A program made the position numbers and the translations under genes. From the NCBI GenBank assembly GCA_963778375.1, contig CAVZTX010000006.1, positions 1 to 64,000 on the forward strand: a stretch of 64,000 nucleotides of DNA, written 5' to 3'. Position 1 is the stretch's first letter. Each line of letters starts with the position of its first letter. Below the pieces are notes generated by a model. The model made no database searches. It saw only the letters and a program-made list of their open reading frames with translations, and was not told where the DNA came from. Of this stretch, positions 18,503 to 26,261 are shown one piece after another. The stretch comes from CAVZTX01 sp963778375 (lineage in GTDB: Bacteria; Chloroflexota; Ktedonobacteria; Ktedonobacterales; Ktedonobacteraceae).

Positions 18503-19393
18503 CTAGCCTTGCCAGGTTGTTTCCTCTGCCGGGGACTTCGTTGGAGAGCCGTTTTGGAGAGGAACCTTTACAAAGATCTTGCCATCCTGGTCTACCATGG
18601 TGTCCAGGCGAGGTAGGGAGGTGAGATACTGAACTAAACTTCCTGCTCCTTTGTCTGGCTTACCATACTCGGTGAAAAGTCCTCCGTGACAGGGACAATG
18701 ATATTTGCGATCTGAACTCTGCCACTGTACGATACAGCCCATGTGTGTGCAAGCAGCGGACATTGCGATCACCTTGCCTTTATCTGGATCAACAGAGGCC
18801 GTATTCGTGTCGGTGCTCGAAGCATCGCTAGTATTACTGCCATCGTCAAAAATGACGTAGCCAACGATGCCATTGGCAGTGAAGGGCACTGCGTTACGAC
18901 CAAGGGCAGGTAGCGTCGTGACAAAGTGCCAGGTTGTTGGAATATCCTTAGGAACCAGGGGAGGATTCCACTGGTTGTTTGCTACCTGCTTAGCTTCTAG
19001 TGCCCCTTCCACGCCTACTCCAACACCTGCGCCTATGACCAGCGAGGCCGCAGCGGCAGCACCGCCAGCCAGCAATGCACGGCGCGAGACACCTGTCCTC
19101 CTGTCGGGCTTCGATTTCCTATGGAGGAAAGGGAAGCGATAGTGCTGCTGTGCCGGTTGCTGCACCTGAGCGAGCTCTTGCTCAAGACGTGCCTGCAACT
19201 CGGCGGCAAATTCGGGGCGAGGCTCAGTTGCCTCGGGTGAGGCGGAGCGAAACAGCGCAGCCATTCGATAAATGTTGGCCTTCTCAGGCGTTACGTCACC
19301 CGGCGGATGAGCGACATGACCTGCCTGAAGCTCCTCAATATAGTGCTCTAGCTCCAGATAGTCTTCAAATCGTTCCTGATCTTCACCTGGCAT
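18503..19393 (-). CDS. Membrane-anchored Rieske [2Fe-2S] protein with anti-sigma-like cytoplasmic N-terminus
   Basis: 296 aa. Residues 1-75 are a charged helical region (FEDYLELEHYIEELQAG, IYRMAALFRSASP, PEFAAELQARLEQELAQ). In pattern this matches the cytoplasmic sigma-binding ends of zinc-free anti-sigma factors. Residues 104-128 form a twin-arginine-style membrane anchor (SRRALLAGGAAAAASLVIG). The Rieske domain carries C215-T-H217-M-G-C220 and C233-P-C235-H236, i.e. both cluster ligand pairs and both disulfide cysteines of the bc-type proteins. No cytochrome b or c gene is near. It directly follows the ECF sigma gene (59 bp from the sigma stop to this start). ATG 19393 is chosen with GGAG 10 nt upstream. 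See findings. Confidence 0.85.
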   Translation of the reverse strand: MPGEDQERFEDYLELEHYIEELQAGHVAHPPGDVTPEKANIYRMAALFRSASPEATEPRPEFAAELQARLEQELAQVQQPAQQHYRFPFLHRKSKPDRRTGVSRRALLAGGAAAAASLVIGAGVGVGVEGALEAKQVANNQWNPPLVPKDIPTTWHFVTTLPALGRNAVPFTANGIVGYVIFDDGSNTSDASSTDTNTASVDPDKGKVIAMSAACTHMGCIVQWQSSDRKYHCPCHGGLFTEYGKPDKGAGSLVQYLTSLPRLDTMVDQDGKIFVKVPLQNGSPTKSPAEETTWQG

Positions 19394-19416
19394 GGCTTCT
19401 ATTCTCCAAATTAGCC

Positions 19417-19443
19417 GGGCGACCACAAGGGATCGCCCCTACA
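19417..19443. repeat. Short hairpin repeat, family A
   Basis: GGGCGA, then CCACAAGGGA, then TCGCCCCTAC, in the gap between the sigma stop and the Rieske start. It could form a hairpin in the shared transcript. Confidence 0.65.
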
Positions 19444-19452
19444 TTTCCTGGG

Positions 19453-20037
19453 TCATATGATTGTACCGGTGACAACGTGTTCAAGGTCGGCAGCGCGTTT
19501 AAGCGCACGGAATTGTAATACTTTCACGTTTGCTTCTGTTAAACCCATCCTTGCGGCTGTCTCTTTGATCGAGAAATTGAGCAAAAAACGGCAGGTTAAA
19601 ACCTCCCGGTAGTGTGCGGGCAGTGCCGAAAGGATGCGCTGCACGCGTTCTGCCGGTCCACTACTGATGAGGGAAGGTTCTTCATCAACCGGGCCTTCCC
19701 AACCCGCCTCCAGCAATTCATCGAGTGAACTGGCGGATACACGATAGTGGGCTCGCCAGTAATCAGCGATAGTTGTACGTGCGACTTGAAACAGCCACTT
19801 TTGCGTACTTTGCGGACCACGCTCGGTATCGACTCCACGTACTGCTTTCATAAATATTTGTGACGTCAGGTCTTCGGCCTCTTCGCGGTTCCCTACCTTG
19901 CTATAGACGTAGCGATAGATCAGGCCGAGATTCTCCTGATAAAACGTCTGAAATTCCTGCACATCAGCTCCCCGAGCAGCAACTTGTTCTGCGGCGGCAA
20001 GGTTGGTTCTCGTCGGCTCCCCCTGCCCAGCATTCAT
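19453..20037 (-). CDS. ECF-family RNA polymerase sigma factor
   Basis: About 194 aa. Sigma region 2 is FYQENLGLIYRYVYSKVGNR, then AEDLTSQIFMKAVRGV and the -10-recognition stretch TQKWLFQVARTTIADYWR. Region 4 is ILSALPAHYREVLTCRFLL, then FSIKETAARMGLTEANVKVL, then FRALKRA. The start is uncertain: ATG 20037 gives a normal length, while TTG 20097 adds 20 residues with no better ribosome site. The next genes downstream are the Rieske and YtkA-like proteins, which suggests they control or belong to its regulon. Confidence 0.92.
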   Translation of the reverse strand: MNAGQGEPTRTNLAAAEQVAARGADVQEFQTFYQENLGLIYRYVYSKVGNREEAEDLTSQIFMKAVRGVDTERGPQSTQKWLFQVARTTIADYWRAHYRVSASSLDELLEAGWEGPVDEEPSLISSGPAERVQRILSALPAHYREVLTCRFLLNFSIKETAARMGLTEANVKVLQFRALKRAADLEHVVTGTII

Positions 20038-20130
20038 GTATTGACTGCGCCGTGTACCCACAATGTACTCCCAACCAGGGGCACGAATAAATCGCAACTC
20101 CCAGGTGCTTCAGGATCATACAGCTCCAGA

Positions 20131-20160
20131 CCAGCGAAGCGCAGCGGAGCGTATTTCAAT
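20131..20160 (+). repeat. Family C repeat, copy 2
   Basis: CCAGCGAAGCGCAGCGGAGC followed by GTATTTCAAT. Differs from the copy at 20411 at essentially one position. Confidence 0.7.
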
Positions 20161-20222
20161 ATTGCAAAACGCCAACCGAGCGCTTCGCTGTACATTACTA
20201 CGCTTGTGGGTTACACCGGCAT

Positions 20223-20253
20223 GTAGGGGCAGTGCCTTGCGCCTGCCCGGCCT
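20223..20253. repeat. Family A repeat copy
   Basis: GTAGGGGCAGTGCCTTGCGC then CTGCCCGG; a GTAGGGGCA...TGCCC imperfect hairpin, close to the copy at 27774. Confidence 0.6.
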
Positions 20254-20410
20254 GCTGTTACATTTTAACCGATTGTGTGGGGAATTGCTACTGTGATTTG
20301 GAAGTTACTTTCTTACGTTTGCGCGTTCTCCTACAGTGCAGTATAATAACCTTACAACGTCTACTAAACTAGATCAGCACAATGAAGTACTGTGTTAGCT
20401 ATGGCGTTGC

Positions 20411-20440
20411 CCAGCGAAGCGCTGCGGAGCGTATTTCAAT
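20411..20440 (+). repeat. Family C repeat, copy 3
   Basis: CCAGCGAAGCGCTGCGGAGC followed by GTATTTCAAT, in the sdh leader region. Confidence 0.7.
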
Positions 20441-20538
20441 GATTGAAGCTGAGAGCATGCTTATGGTGCTGTTGGGTTCACCAACCAAACACATCCACTT
20501 CCTTCGAAGTTAGCAAGGGTTTTGCCTATCCTGTTATT

Positions 20539-20564
20539 GTAGGGGCATCCCTTGTGGGTGCCCG
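20539..20564. repeat. Family A repeat copy
   Basis: GTAGGGGCATCCCTTGTGGG then TGCCCG. GGGCA and TGCCC arms; lies about 105 bp upstream of sdhC. Confidence 0.65.
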
Positions 20565-20669
20565 AAGGCGAGAGCGGTAGAGAGCTTCGAGAAGAGCCTT
20601 CTACAGTCACCGGTAATGTATCTCCCTGTCTTCTTCCCCGTCTCCCGCCTCAGAATTAGAGGAGTTGTC

Positions 20670-21050
20670 ATGTATAAAGGCCAATCCGGTATGTGGTCCT
20701 GGCTGCTGCACCGCATCGCAGGACTCGGAGTCTTACTGTTTCTGCTCGTCCACATCGTGGACATTTCATTGCTAGGCTTCGGCCCCAAAGTTTATAATGA
20801 TGGCATCGCGCTATTTGGTACCACCGTTGTGCGCATTATTTCTCTCGCATTGATCGCCGCCGTCTTCTATCATGCTTTTAATGGCATACGTATTATGCTG
20901 ATTGACTTTGTACCCTGGGCCGTACGCTACCAGCGAAGCATGTTCTGGGCGGCAATCGTGCTTTCGCTCGTCTGCTTTATTCCAATAGCCTATTATGTTG
21001 TCGCACCTATTTTTGGCATATCGGTTGGTAATACTGCATCCGCTATGTAG
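20670..21050 (+). CDS. sdhC: Succinate dehydrogenase cytochrome b subunit
   Basis: 126 aa membrane anchor of complex II. SGMWSWLLHRIAGLGVLLFL carries the conserved S/H-R-x-x-G quinone/heme region, and YHAFNGIRIMLIDF contains the second conserved His. Three membrane helices, as expected. ATG 20670 has AGAGGAG 5 nt upstream. First gene of sdhCDAB; 19 bases before sdhD. The subunit carries electrons from SdhB to quinone and may ligate heme b. Confidence 0.92.
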   Translation: MYKGQSGMWSWLLHRIAGLGVLLFLLVHIVDISLLGFGPKVYNDGIALFGTTVVRIISLALIAAVFYHAFNGIRIMLIDFVPWAVRYQRSMFWAAIVLSLVCFIPIAYYVVAPIFGISVGNTASAM

Positions 21051-21069
21051 GATATTTAGGAGAATTGTT

Positions 21070-21480
21070 ATGCGTATTTCGACAGGGTATGGTGCTCGCC
21101 CGGCAGGTGGCGGCTTTGAAACCTTTTCCTGGTATTTTTTCCGCATATCTGCTATTGGGCTGATCTTTCTGGTGATTATTCACTTGCTTTTGAATCATGT
21201 AGTAACTGACGTTGCTTGTACGAGTTATCAATTGGTTGCGTTGCGCTACGCTAACCCGTTCTGGCGCCTTTACGACTGGCTCCTGCTCACGCTGGCATTG
21301 TTGCACGGCATGAATGGCCTACGCGTCGTTGTCGATGATTATGTGCGATCACGTGCCTGGCGTATCCGTATCCAATCGCTGCTAGGGGCAATCACACTGA
21401 CTTTCTTTATGCTGGGCACGATCACGCTGATTACCTTTCAGCCTGTTGCAGGCAGCCTTGGTCCCTCTTGTCTCAAATAG
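21070..21480 (+). CDS. sdhD: Succinate dehydrogenase membrane anchor subunit
   Basis: 136 aa with three hydrophobic helices. FETFSWYFFRISAIGLIFLV and IIHLLLNHVV hold the conserved His, and LLHGMNGLRVVVDDYV is the SdhD signature. TAGGAGAATTGTT precedes ATG 21070. It pairs with SdhC to form the quinone site. A 176 bp spacer separates it from sdhA. Confidence 0.92.
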   Translation: MRISTGYGARPAGGGFETFSWYFFRISAIGLIFLVIIHLLLNHVVTDVACTSYQLVALRYANPFWRLYDWLLLTLALLHGMNGLRVVVDDYVRSRAWRIRIQSLLGAITLTFFMLGTITLITFQPVAGSLGPSCLK

Positions 21481-21656
21481 GGCTGGGAAGAGGAGTTGTT
21501 TCCACCTGTGCATGATGGATTTGGACGATCAAAAGGGGTAATGAAAGTGGAGGGACATGGGACGAGGGCTGGAAGTTCCCAGACTTCCTTGCCCGCGAGG
21601 GGCCCCACGCCACGCTCCACCGCCCCTGTCCCTACCTGTAATAGAGAGGAAACCTT

Positions 21657-23393
21657 ATGTACTATAAATTTGATGTGGTCATCGTAGGCTCCGGTGGGGC
21701 CGGACTGATGGCTGCTATGCAGTTGCCAAACACGAGTGTCGCTGTATTGACCAAAGTCTACCCGACACGCTCACATACGGGGGCGGCGCAGGGGGGCGTG
21801 GCCGCGGCCCTCGGCAACACGGAAGAAGATCACTGGAAGTGGCACATGTATGACACCATCAAAGGCGGTGACTACCTCGTCGACCAGCCCGCGGCAGAGA
21901 TTCTGACTCGCGAAGCCATCGATGCCGTCTACGAATTGGAGCATCGCGGCCTACCTTTCAATCGCACTCCAGATGGGCGTATCGATCAGCGACGCTTCGG
22001 TGGCCATACGCGCAACTACGGTGAGGGACCCGTGCGCCGCTCTTGCTACGCTGCCGACCGCACCGGCCACATGATTCTGCAAACCATGTACCAGAACGCG
22101 ATTAAAAACCAGGTGCGTTTCTTCAACGAATATCTCGTGCTTGACTTGCTCATGAATGATGGCCAAGCCTGCGGAGTGGTGGCGCTGGAAATCCGCACTG
22201 GTGAAATCTCTACCTTCCATGCTAAAGCAGTGCTCTTCGCCACCGGTGGCTATGGGCGGGCATGGCGCGTGACCAGCAATGCCTTCGCTTGCATGGGCGA
22301 CGGCATGTCGATTGCTTATCGCAGGGGTATTCCCCTGGAAGACATGGAAATGTACCAGTTCCATCCGACGGGCATCTACAAAGTAGGTGTCCTGCTTAGC
22401 GAAGCGGCTCGTGGTGAAGGCGCTAAACTCCTCAACGGCAAGGGCGAATACTTCATGGAACGTTACATGCCCACGCTCAAAGACCTTGCACCACGCGACA
22501 TCGTTTCACGCTGCATCATCCAGGAGGTTAAAGAGGGACGTGGTGTTGATGGCAAGGACTACGTCTTCCTCGACGTCCGCCACCTCGGCGCAAAGGTAAT
22601 CGCCGAAAAACTACCCGACATCACCGATTTCGCACGCAATTACCTCGGTGTTGAGCCAATCACTGAGCCTGTGCCCATCCAGCCGACTGCCCACTATGCG
22701 ATGGGCGGCATTCCCACCGATACTGATGCACGTGTCGTGATTGATGAGCAATGGACGCCGTTGCCCGGCTTCTATGCAGCCGGCGAAGTTGCCTGCGTCT
22801 CTGTACACGGCGCAAATCGCCTGGGCACCAACTCCCTGGTTGACCTGATCGTCTTTGGACGCCGTGGGGGCAAACACATGGCACAATTTATCAAAGAGAA
22901 CGACCTTGTTCCGCTGCCTTCTGAGCCAGAAGGGCGTTCGCGTGAACTCGTGGATCGCTTGTATGGCTCGTCCGGCGGCGAGTCAGCAGCGCGCATACGC
23001 AGTACGCTGCAAAATGAGATGGACGACAAAGTCTTCGTCGAACGCAACGATCGCGGTTTGCGCCACGCACTTGATACCATCGACGGTTTGCAGGATGCTT
23101 ATAAACGTGTGCAACTCCAGGATAAGGGTAAAACCTTCAATACCGAGCTTGTTGAAGCTATTGAACTTGGCTTCCTGCTTGACTGCGCCGAAGCCACCAT
23201 ACATGGGGCGCTTGCCCGAACTGAAAGTCGGGGTGGGCACTATCGTACCGACTACCAGCAACGGGATGATGTGAACTGGTTGAAACATACGCTTGCGTAT
23301 AAGGGGGCCGGTGCTCATGATGTACGATTGGAGTATAAAGACGTTCTGATGGTCGATGACCCGATATTCAAACCCAAGGAACGCAAATATTAG
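21657..23393 (+). CDS. sdhA: Succinate dehydrogenase flavoprotein subunit
   Basis: 578 aa catalytic subunit oxidising succinate to fumarate. FAD-binding VVIVGSGGAGLMAA is at residues 7-20, and His40 in PTRSHTGAAQGG is the expected site of covalent FAD. Substrate and catalytic regions are MYQFHPTGIYKVG, EAARGEGAKLLNGKGEYFM, QPTAHYAMGGIPT and VHGANRLGTNSLVDL. The C-terminal helical domain has the usual ESRGGHYRTDYQQRDD. ATG 21657 follows AGAGAGGAAACC. Full length. Confidence 0.97.
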   Translation: MYYKFDVVIVGSGGAGLMAAMQLPNTSVAVLTKVYPTRSHTGAAQGGVAAALGNTEEDHWKWHMYDTIKGGDYLVDQPAAEILTREAIDAVYELEHRGLPFNRTPDGRIDQRRFGGHTRNYGEGPVRRSCYAADRTGHMILQTMYQNAIKNQVRFFNEYLVLDLLMNDGQACGVVALEIRTGEISTFHAKAVLFATGGYGRAWRVTSNAFACMGDGMSIAYRRGIPLEDMEMYQFHPTGIYKVGVLLSEAARGEGAKLLNGKGEYFMERYMPTLKDLAPRDIVSRCIIQEVKEGRGVDGKDYVFLDVRHLGAKVIAEKLPDITDFARNYLGVEPITEPVPIQPTAHYAMGGIPTDTDARVVIDEQWTPLPGFYAAGEVACVSVHGANRLGTNSLVDLIVFGRRGGKHMAQFIKENDLVPLPSEPEGRSRELVDRLYGSSGGESAARIRSTLQNEMDDKVFVERNDRGLRHALDTIDGLQDAYKRVQLQDKGKTFNTELVEAIELGFLLDCAEATIHGALARTESRGGHYRTDYQQRDDVNWLKHTLAYKGAGAHDVRLEYKDVLMVDDPIFKPKERKY

Positions 23394-23399
23394 GCGGTT

Positions 23400-23462
23400 A
23401 TTGAAAGACGGCCTGCAACGACGCTCTCGCGTCTACGCTTCGCGTCAGCAGGCCGAAAGGAA
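23400..23462. repeat. Family D hairpin repeat between sdhA and sdhB
   Basis: CGGCCTGC and GCAGGCCG arms enclose ACGACGCTCTCGCGTCTACG and CTTCGCGTCA. An inverted, expanded relative lies at 60920-61050. It sits in the only gap between sdhA and sdhB, so it is transcribed and could set mRNA stability between the two cistrons. Confidence 0.7.
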
Positions 23463-23473
23463 CGTAGGAGTAA

Positions 23474-24184
23474 ATGATGCAAACACGCATTCGTATTAAA
23501 CGTTTTGATCCTGATAAGGACGGCAAACCCTATTGGGCGGATTACCGGGTTGAGGCCGAACCAATTGACCGCCTGCTGGATGCCCTCAACACGATCAAAT
23601 GGACAATGGACGGCACGCTTACCTATCGCCGCTCGTGCGCACACGGCGTCTGTGGTTCCGATGCCATGCGCATTAATGGGCGCAACCGCCTGGCGTGCAA
23701 GGTTCTGATGCGCGATGTCGGCAGTAATGTCACGATTGAACCCATGCTTGGCTTCCCGGTTATCAAAGATCTGGTAGTGGATATGGACCCCTTCTTTGAT
23801 AAATATAAATCGATCAAGCCGTACCTCGTCACTTACGATACTGAACCAGGTACTGAGCGACTACAAAGCCCGGTGGAACGCGCTCGCTACGATGAAGGCA
23901 CCAAGTGTATTCTCTGCGGTGCCTGCACCGGCTCCTGCCCATCGGTCTGGGGCAATCCCGATTGGGTGGGCCCTGCTTCCATCGTCAACGCGCACCGCTT
24001 CATCTTCGATAGCCGAGATCAGGGCGGTGCAGAGCGGCTCGGCATCCTTGGAAAACGCGACGGTGTCTGGCGCTGCCGCACGATTTTCAACTGCTCTGAT
24101 GCCTGTCCTCGTGGTATCCACGTTACCGATCTCATTGAACAGGTAAAACGCGCCATTGTGTATGGCGAAACAGATGCGGAATAA
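23474..24184 (+). CDS. sdhB: Succinate dehydrogenase iron-sulfur subunit
   Basis: 236 aa. The [2Fe-2S] ligands are in SCAHGVCGSDAM and the Cys of NRLACKVL. The C-terminal ferredoxin domain carries CILCGACTGSCP and CRTIFNCSDACPRGI for the [4Fe-4S] and [3Fe-4S] centres. It passes electrons from SdhA FAD to quinone at SdhCD. GTAGGAGTAA precedes ATG 23474. The last bases overlap the start of the following hydrolase gene. Confidence 0.96.
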   Translation: MMQTRIRIKRFDPDKDGKPYWADYRVEAEPIDRLLDALNTIKWTMDGTLTYRRSCAHGVCGSDAMRINGRNRLACKVLMRDVGSNVTIEPMLGFPVIKDLVVDMDPFFDKYKSIKPYLVTYDTEPGTERLQSPVERARYDEGTKCILCGACTGSCPSVWGNPDWVGPASIVNAHRFIFDSRDQGGAERLGILGKRDGVWRCRTIFNCSDACPRGIHVTDLIEQVKRAIVYGETDAE

Positions 24185-25067
24185 TAGTGTGTCAATAGCA
24201 ACAGAGTCGTGGCAACACCGCGATATTATTACCAATGGCATCCGCATGCACTACGTTACGCAGGGTGAAGGACCGCTCATCATTCTCCTGCACGGGTTCC
24301 CTGAATTCTGGTATTCCTGGCGGCATCAGATACCATTCCTCGCAGAGCACGGCTATAAGGTTGTCACGCCCGATTTGCGGGGCTACAACGATACTGATAA
24401 ACCGCGCAAAGGATATGATATACCCACGCTCATTCGCGATATAGAAGGACTCATTAAAGGACTGGGTCAAGAACGGGCTATTATTGTGGGCCACGATTGG
24501 GGCGGAGCACTGGCATGGGACTTTGCCATTCGCTATCCACAGATGACCGAGAAGCTTATTATTCTGAACGCGCCTCACCCTGCGGCTATGATGCGCGAAT
24601 TGCGAACGGTGAAGCAACTGCGTAAAAGCTGGTATATGTTCGTCTTCCAGATTCCCTGGTTACCAGAGTATATGCTCCTGCGCAATTCAGCGAACGAGAT
24701 TGGCAGAATGCTGAGAGGTACAGCCGTACAGAAGTCGGCCTTTCCACGTGAAGTCACTGCGCAGTACCAGTACGCTATGAGCAAGCCGGGCGCGATGACG
24801 GCTGCATTGAATTACTACCGCCAGCTCTTTCGTCATCGACCGAGCTATGCTACCGGCGGTAAATACCATGTAAGTGTGCCAACCCTGCTTATCTGGGGTG
24901 AGCAAGATGTTGCCCTAGATATTGCGCTGACAACAGGACTTGAGAAGTGGGTAGATAAGATCGAAGTGCAGCGCATCCCGGATAGTGGTCATTGGGTACA
25001 GCAGGAACAGCCCGATAAGGTCAACGCATTTTTGCTGGAATTTCTGAGAACTGGTTTGTCATCCTGA
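24162..25067 (+). CDS. Alpha/beta hydrolase, epoxide hydrolase-like
   Basis: About 301 aa. LIILLHGFPEFWYSWRHQIP is the epoxide-hydrolase/haloalkane-dehalogenase signature with the HGxP oxyanion region. The nucleophile Asp is in VGHDWGGALAW and the catalytic His in PDSGHWVQQEQP. A cap domain lies between about residues 140 and 225, and GEQDVAL marks the third acid region. Likely soluble-type epoxide hydrolase activity; the substrate is unknown. The start is uncertain (ATG 24162 or 24174; both overlap sdhB), which suggests coupling to the sdh operon. The last codons and TGA stop fall within a family B repeat. Confidence 0.85.
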   Translation: MAKQMRNNSVSIATESWQHRDIITNGIRMHYVTQGEGPLIILLHGFPEFWYSWRHQIPFLAEHGYKVVTPDLRGYNDTDKPRKGYDIPTLIRDIEGLIKGLGQERAIIVGHDWGGALAWDFAIRYPQMTEKLIILNAPHPAAMMRELRTVKQLRKSWYMFVFQIPWLPEYMLLRNSANEIGRMLRGTAVQKSAFPREVTAQYQYAMSKPGAMTAALNYYRQLFRHRPSYATGGKYHVSVPTLLIWGEQDVALDIALTTGLEKWVDKIEVQRIPDSGHWVQQEQPDKVNAFLLEFLRTGLSS

Positions 25068-25082
25068 GCGATAGCGAAGGAT
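25057..25082 (+). repeat. Family B repeat, supplies the stop codon of the hydrolase gene
   Basis: TGTCATCCTGAGCGATAGCG then AAGGAT. The host gene reads TTG TCA TCC TGA here, so its two final serines and its stop come from the repeat. Confidence 0.75.
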
Positions 25083-25182
25083 CTTGTCACTACCTCACAC
25101 TGTCACAGTGTCGAGAATAGAGAGAAGCCTCAAAGCTGTTCATTAGTTGAGAGGAAGCAAGCTCCTCATTTCCATTGTACCC

Positions 25183-25211
25183 TTGACAAAATGTACCGTA
25201 TATAGTACAAG
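25183..25211 (+). promoter_or_regulatory. Promoter and operator of the higBA pair
   Basis: TTGACA (25183-25188), 17 bp spacer, TACAAG (25206-25211). An 18-bp near-palindrome TGTACCGTATATAGTACA (25192-25209) covers the spacer and part of the -10, fitting autorepression by the antitoxin. A further TTGTAC sits at 25175. The predicted transcription start falls at or beside ATG 25217. Confidence 0.55.
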
Positions 25212-25216
25212 TAAGT

Positions 25217-25582
25217 ATGGATAGTTCATCGAAAGTAATTTCTGCAAAGTTTTTTCGCTCTCCCTCTGGTAGTGAACCGGTGAGGGAATGGCTTAAAGAA
25301 TTAGAGAAAGATGATCGCCGTATCATCGGTGCAGATATCAAGACAGTTGAGTTCGGCTGGCCTTTGGGGATGCCTTTCTGCCGTTCAATAAACGGCTATA
25401 AAGACCTTTGGGAAGTACGGAGCAAGATAACCAGAGGCAGGATAGCGCGGGTGGTTTTCTTTATCCAAGATGGAGAAATGATTTTACTCCATGGTTTTAT
25501 GAAAAAGAGTCAGAAAACTCCACAGGATGATTTGGAATTAGCAAACAGGCGCAGAAAGGAGCACGAAAATCGTGGCAAATAA
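25217..25582 (+). CDS. higB: HigB/RelE-type toxin (phage-derived Gp49-like)
   Basis: 121 aa. VREWLKELEKDDRRIIGADI, then GMPFCRSINGYKDLWEVRSK, then RIARVVFFIQDGEMILLHGF and MKKSQKTPQDDLELA. This is the Gp49/HigB layout of a ribosome-dependent mRNA interferase, with basic residues and a C-terminal KKxxxTP motif. The order toxin-then-antitoxin is that of higBA systems. It overlaps the antitoxin start by 11 bases. No Shine-Dalgarno is seen, and the promoter is so close that the mRNA may be leaderless. Confidence 0.85.
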   Translation: MDSSSKVISAKFFRSPSGSEPVREWLKELEKDDRRIIGADIKTVEFGWPLGMPFCRSINGYKDLWEVRSKITRGRIARVVFFIQDGEMILLHGFMKKSQKTPQDDLELANRRRKEHENRGK

Positions 25583-25856
25583 CCCTTACACCGGCTCGTC
25601 TTTTGATGATTTTTTGAAAGAGGAAAATCTCTACGAAGAATGCACAGCAACTGCAATAAAAAGGGTACTCGTCTGGCAGCTTGAGCAGGAAATGCAGCGT
25701 CAGAACATAACAAAATCAGCAATGGCCGAGCGTATGCATACTAGCCGGTCACAACTCGACCGATTGCTGGATCCCGAAACAACTGGCGTTTCTCTAGAGA
25801 TCATGCAACGCGCTGCTAGTGTTATCGGACGTGAGTTAAGGATTGAATTAGTTTAA
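25572..25856 (+). CDS. higA: HigA-type XRE antitoxin
   Basis: 94 aa. The helix-turn-helix is in MQRQNITKSAMAERMHTSRS followed by QLDRLLDPETTGVSLEIMQR, then VIGRELRIEL. The N-terminal third (SSFDDFLKEENLYEECTATA) is the usual toxin-neutralising front in this family. GTG 25572 has GGAG about 9 nt upstream, inside higB. It is expected to repress its own promoter at 25183-25211. Confidence 0.87.
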   Translation: MANNPYTGSSFDDFLKEENLYEECTATAIKRVLVWQLEQEMQRQNITKSAMAERMHTSRSQLDRLLDPETTGVSLEIMQRAASVIGRELRIELV

Positions 25857-25875
25857 GGCGGAGCGAAGGATGACA
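25857..25875. repeat. Family B half-repeat
   Basis: GGCGGAGCGAAGGATGACA, the right arm only, directly after the higA stop. The left arm is missing. Confidence 0.5.
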
Positions 25876-25951
25876 GTCCAGCGGAGGATCAGCCAGCACC
25901 AAAAAGGGCCGAATCGCTGCTACACCACGGGGGGATTGTGATGTAGCTTGC

Positions 25952-26200
25952 TCAAGTAGCATGGTGTTGGGCCATGCTACGAGCACGATCCGACCCCTTT
26001 GGTGACGAACAAGCGCCACCAATTAGAGAGAGGGGTAATCGCGCATCTCCGTCGGCGGCTAGCGCTTCCTCCAACCATAACGCACCGCACACCTGGCACA
26101 TTCCGTGCGACGCTGCATATATTTTCGGAACAGGTATTGAAGATATGCGCATCCCACCACCATCCATTAAGCGTAAACACCACGCGCATTGTCGTACCAT
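25952..26200 (-). CDS. Small zinc-knuckle protein, 82 aa
   Basis: Begins MVRQCAWCLRLMDGG and continues to SHGMCQVCGALWLEEALAA. The CxxC...SHGxCxxC pair would bind one zinc; small proteins of this form occur widely but have no assigned role that I can recall. A basic/acidic tail follows. ATG 26200 has AGGGAG 8 nt upstream. The two-pair Cys pattern and good ribosome site make this strand more credible than the overlapping frames. It sits 61 bases downstream of the anti-sigma gene on the same strand. Confidence 0.65.
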   Translation of the reverse strand: MVRQCAWCLRLMDGGGMRISSIPVPKIYAASHGMCQVCGALWLEEALAADGDARLPLSLIGGACSSPKGSDRARSMAQHHAT

Positions 26201-26261
26201 ACTAGAAGCTCCCTCTTAAACACAATTCATCACAGCCCCTATATTGAGTTTTGATACGTAC

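Larger units (their letters stand above)
20098..20669. other. Repeat-rich intergenic region between the sigma gene and the sdh operon
   Basis: About 570 bases between divergent units. It holds two family C repeats (20131, 20411) and two family A repeats (20223, 20539). TTCTCCTACAGTGCAGTATA ATAACC near 20325-20352 could contain a -10 for sdh or for a divergent transcript, but no pair is convincing. No gene seen. Confidence 0.55.

Noticed and set aside
18503..19393. Rieske protein as part of a cytochrome bc complex operon
   Set aside because: No cytochrome b or c gene within the neighbourhood; the neighbours are a sigma factor, a YtkA-like protein and a lipoprotein.
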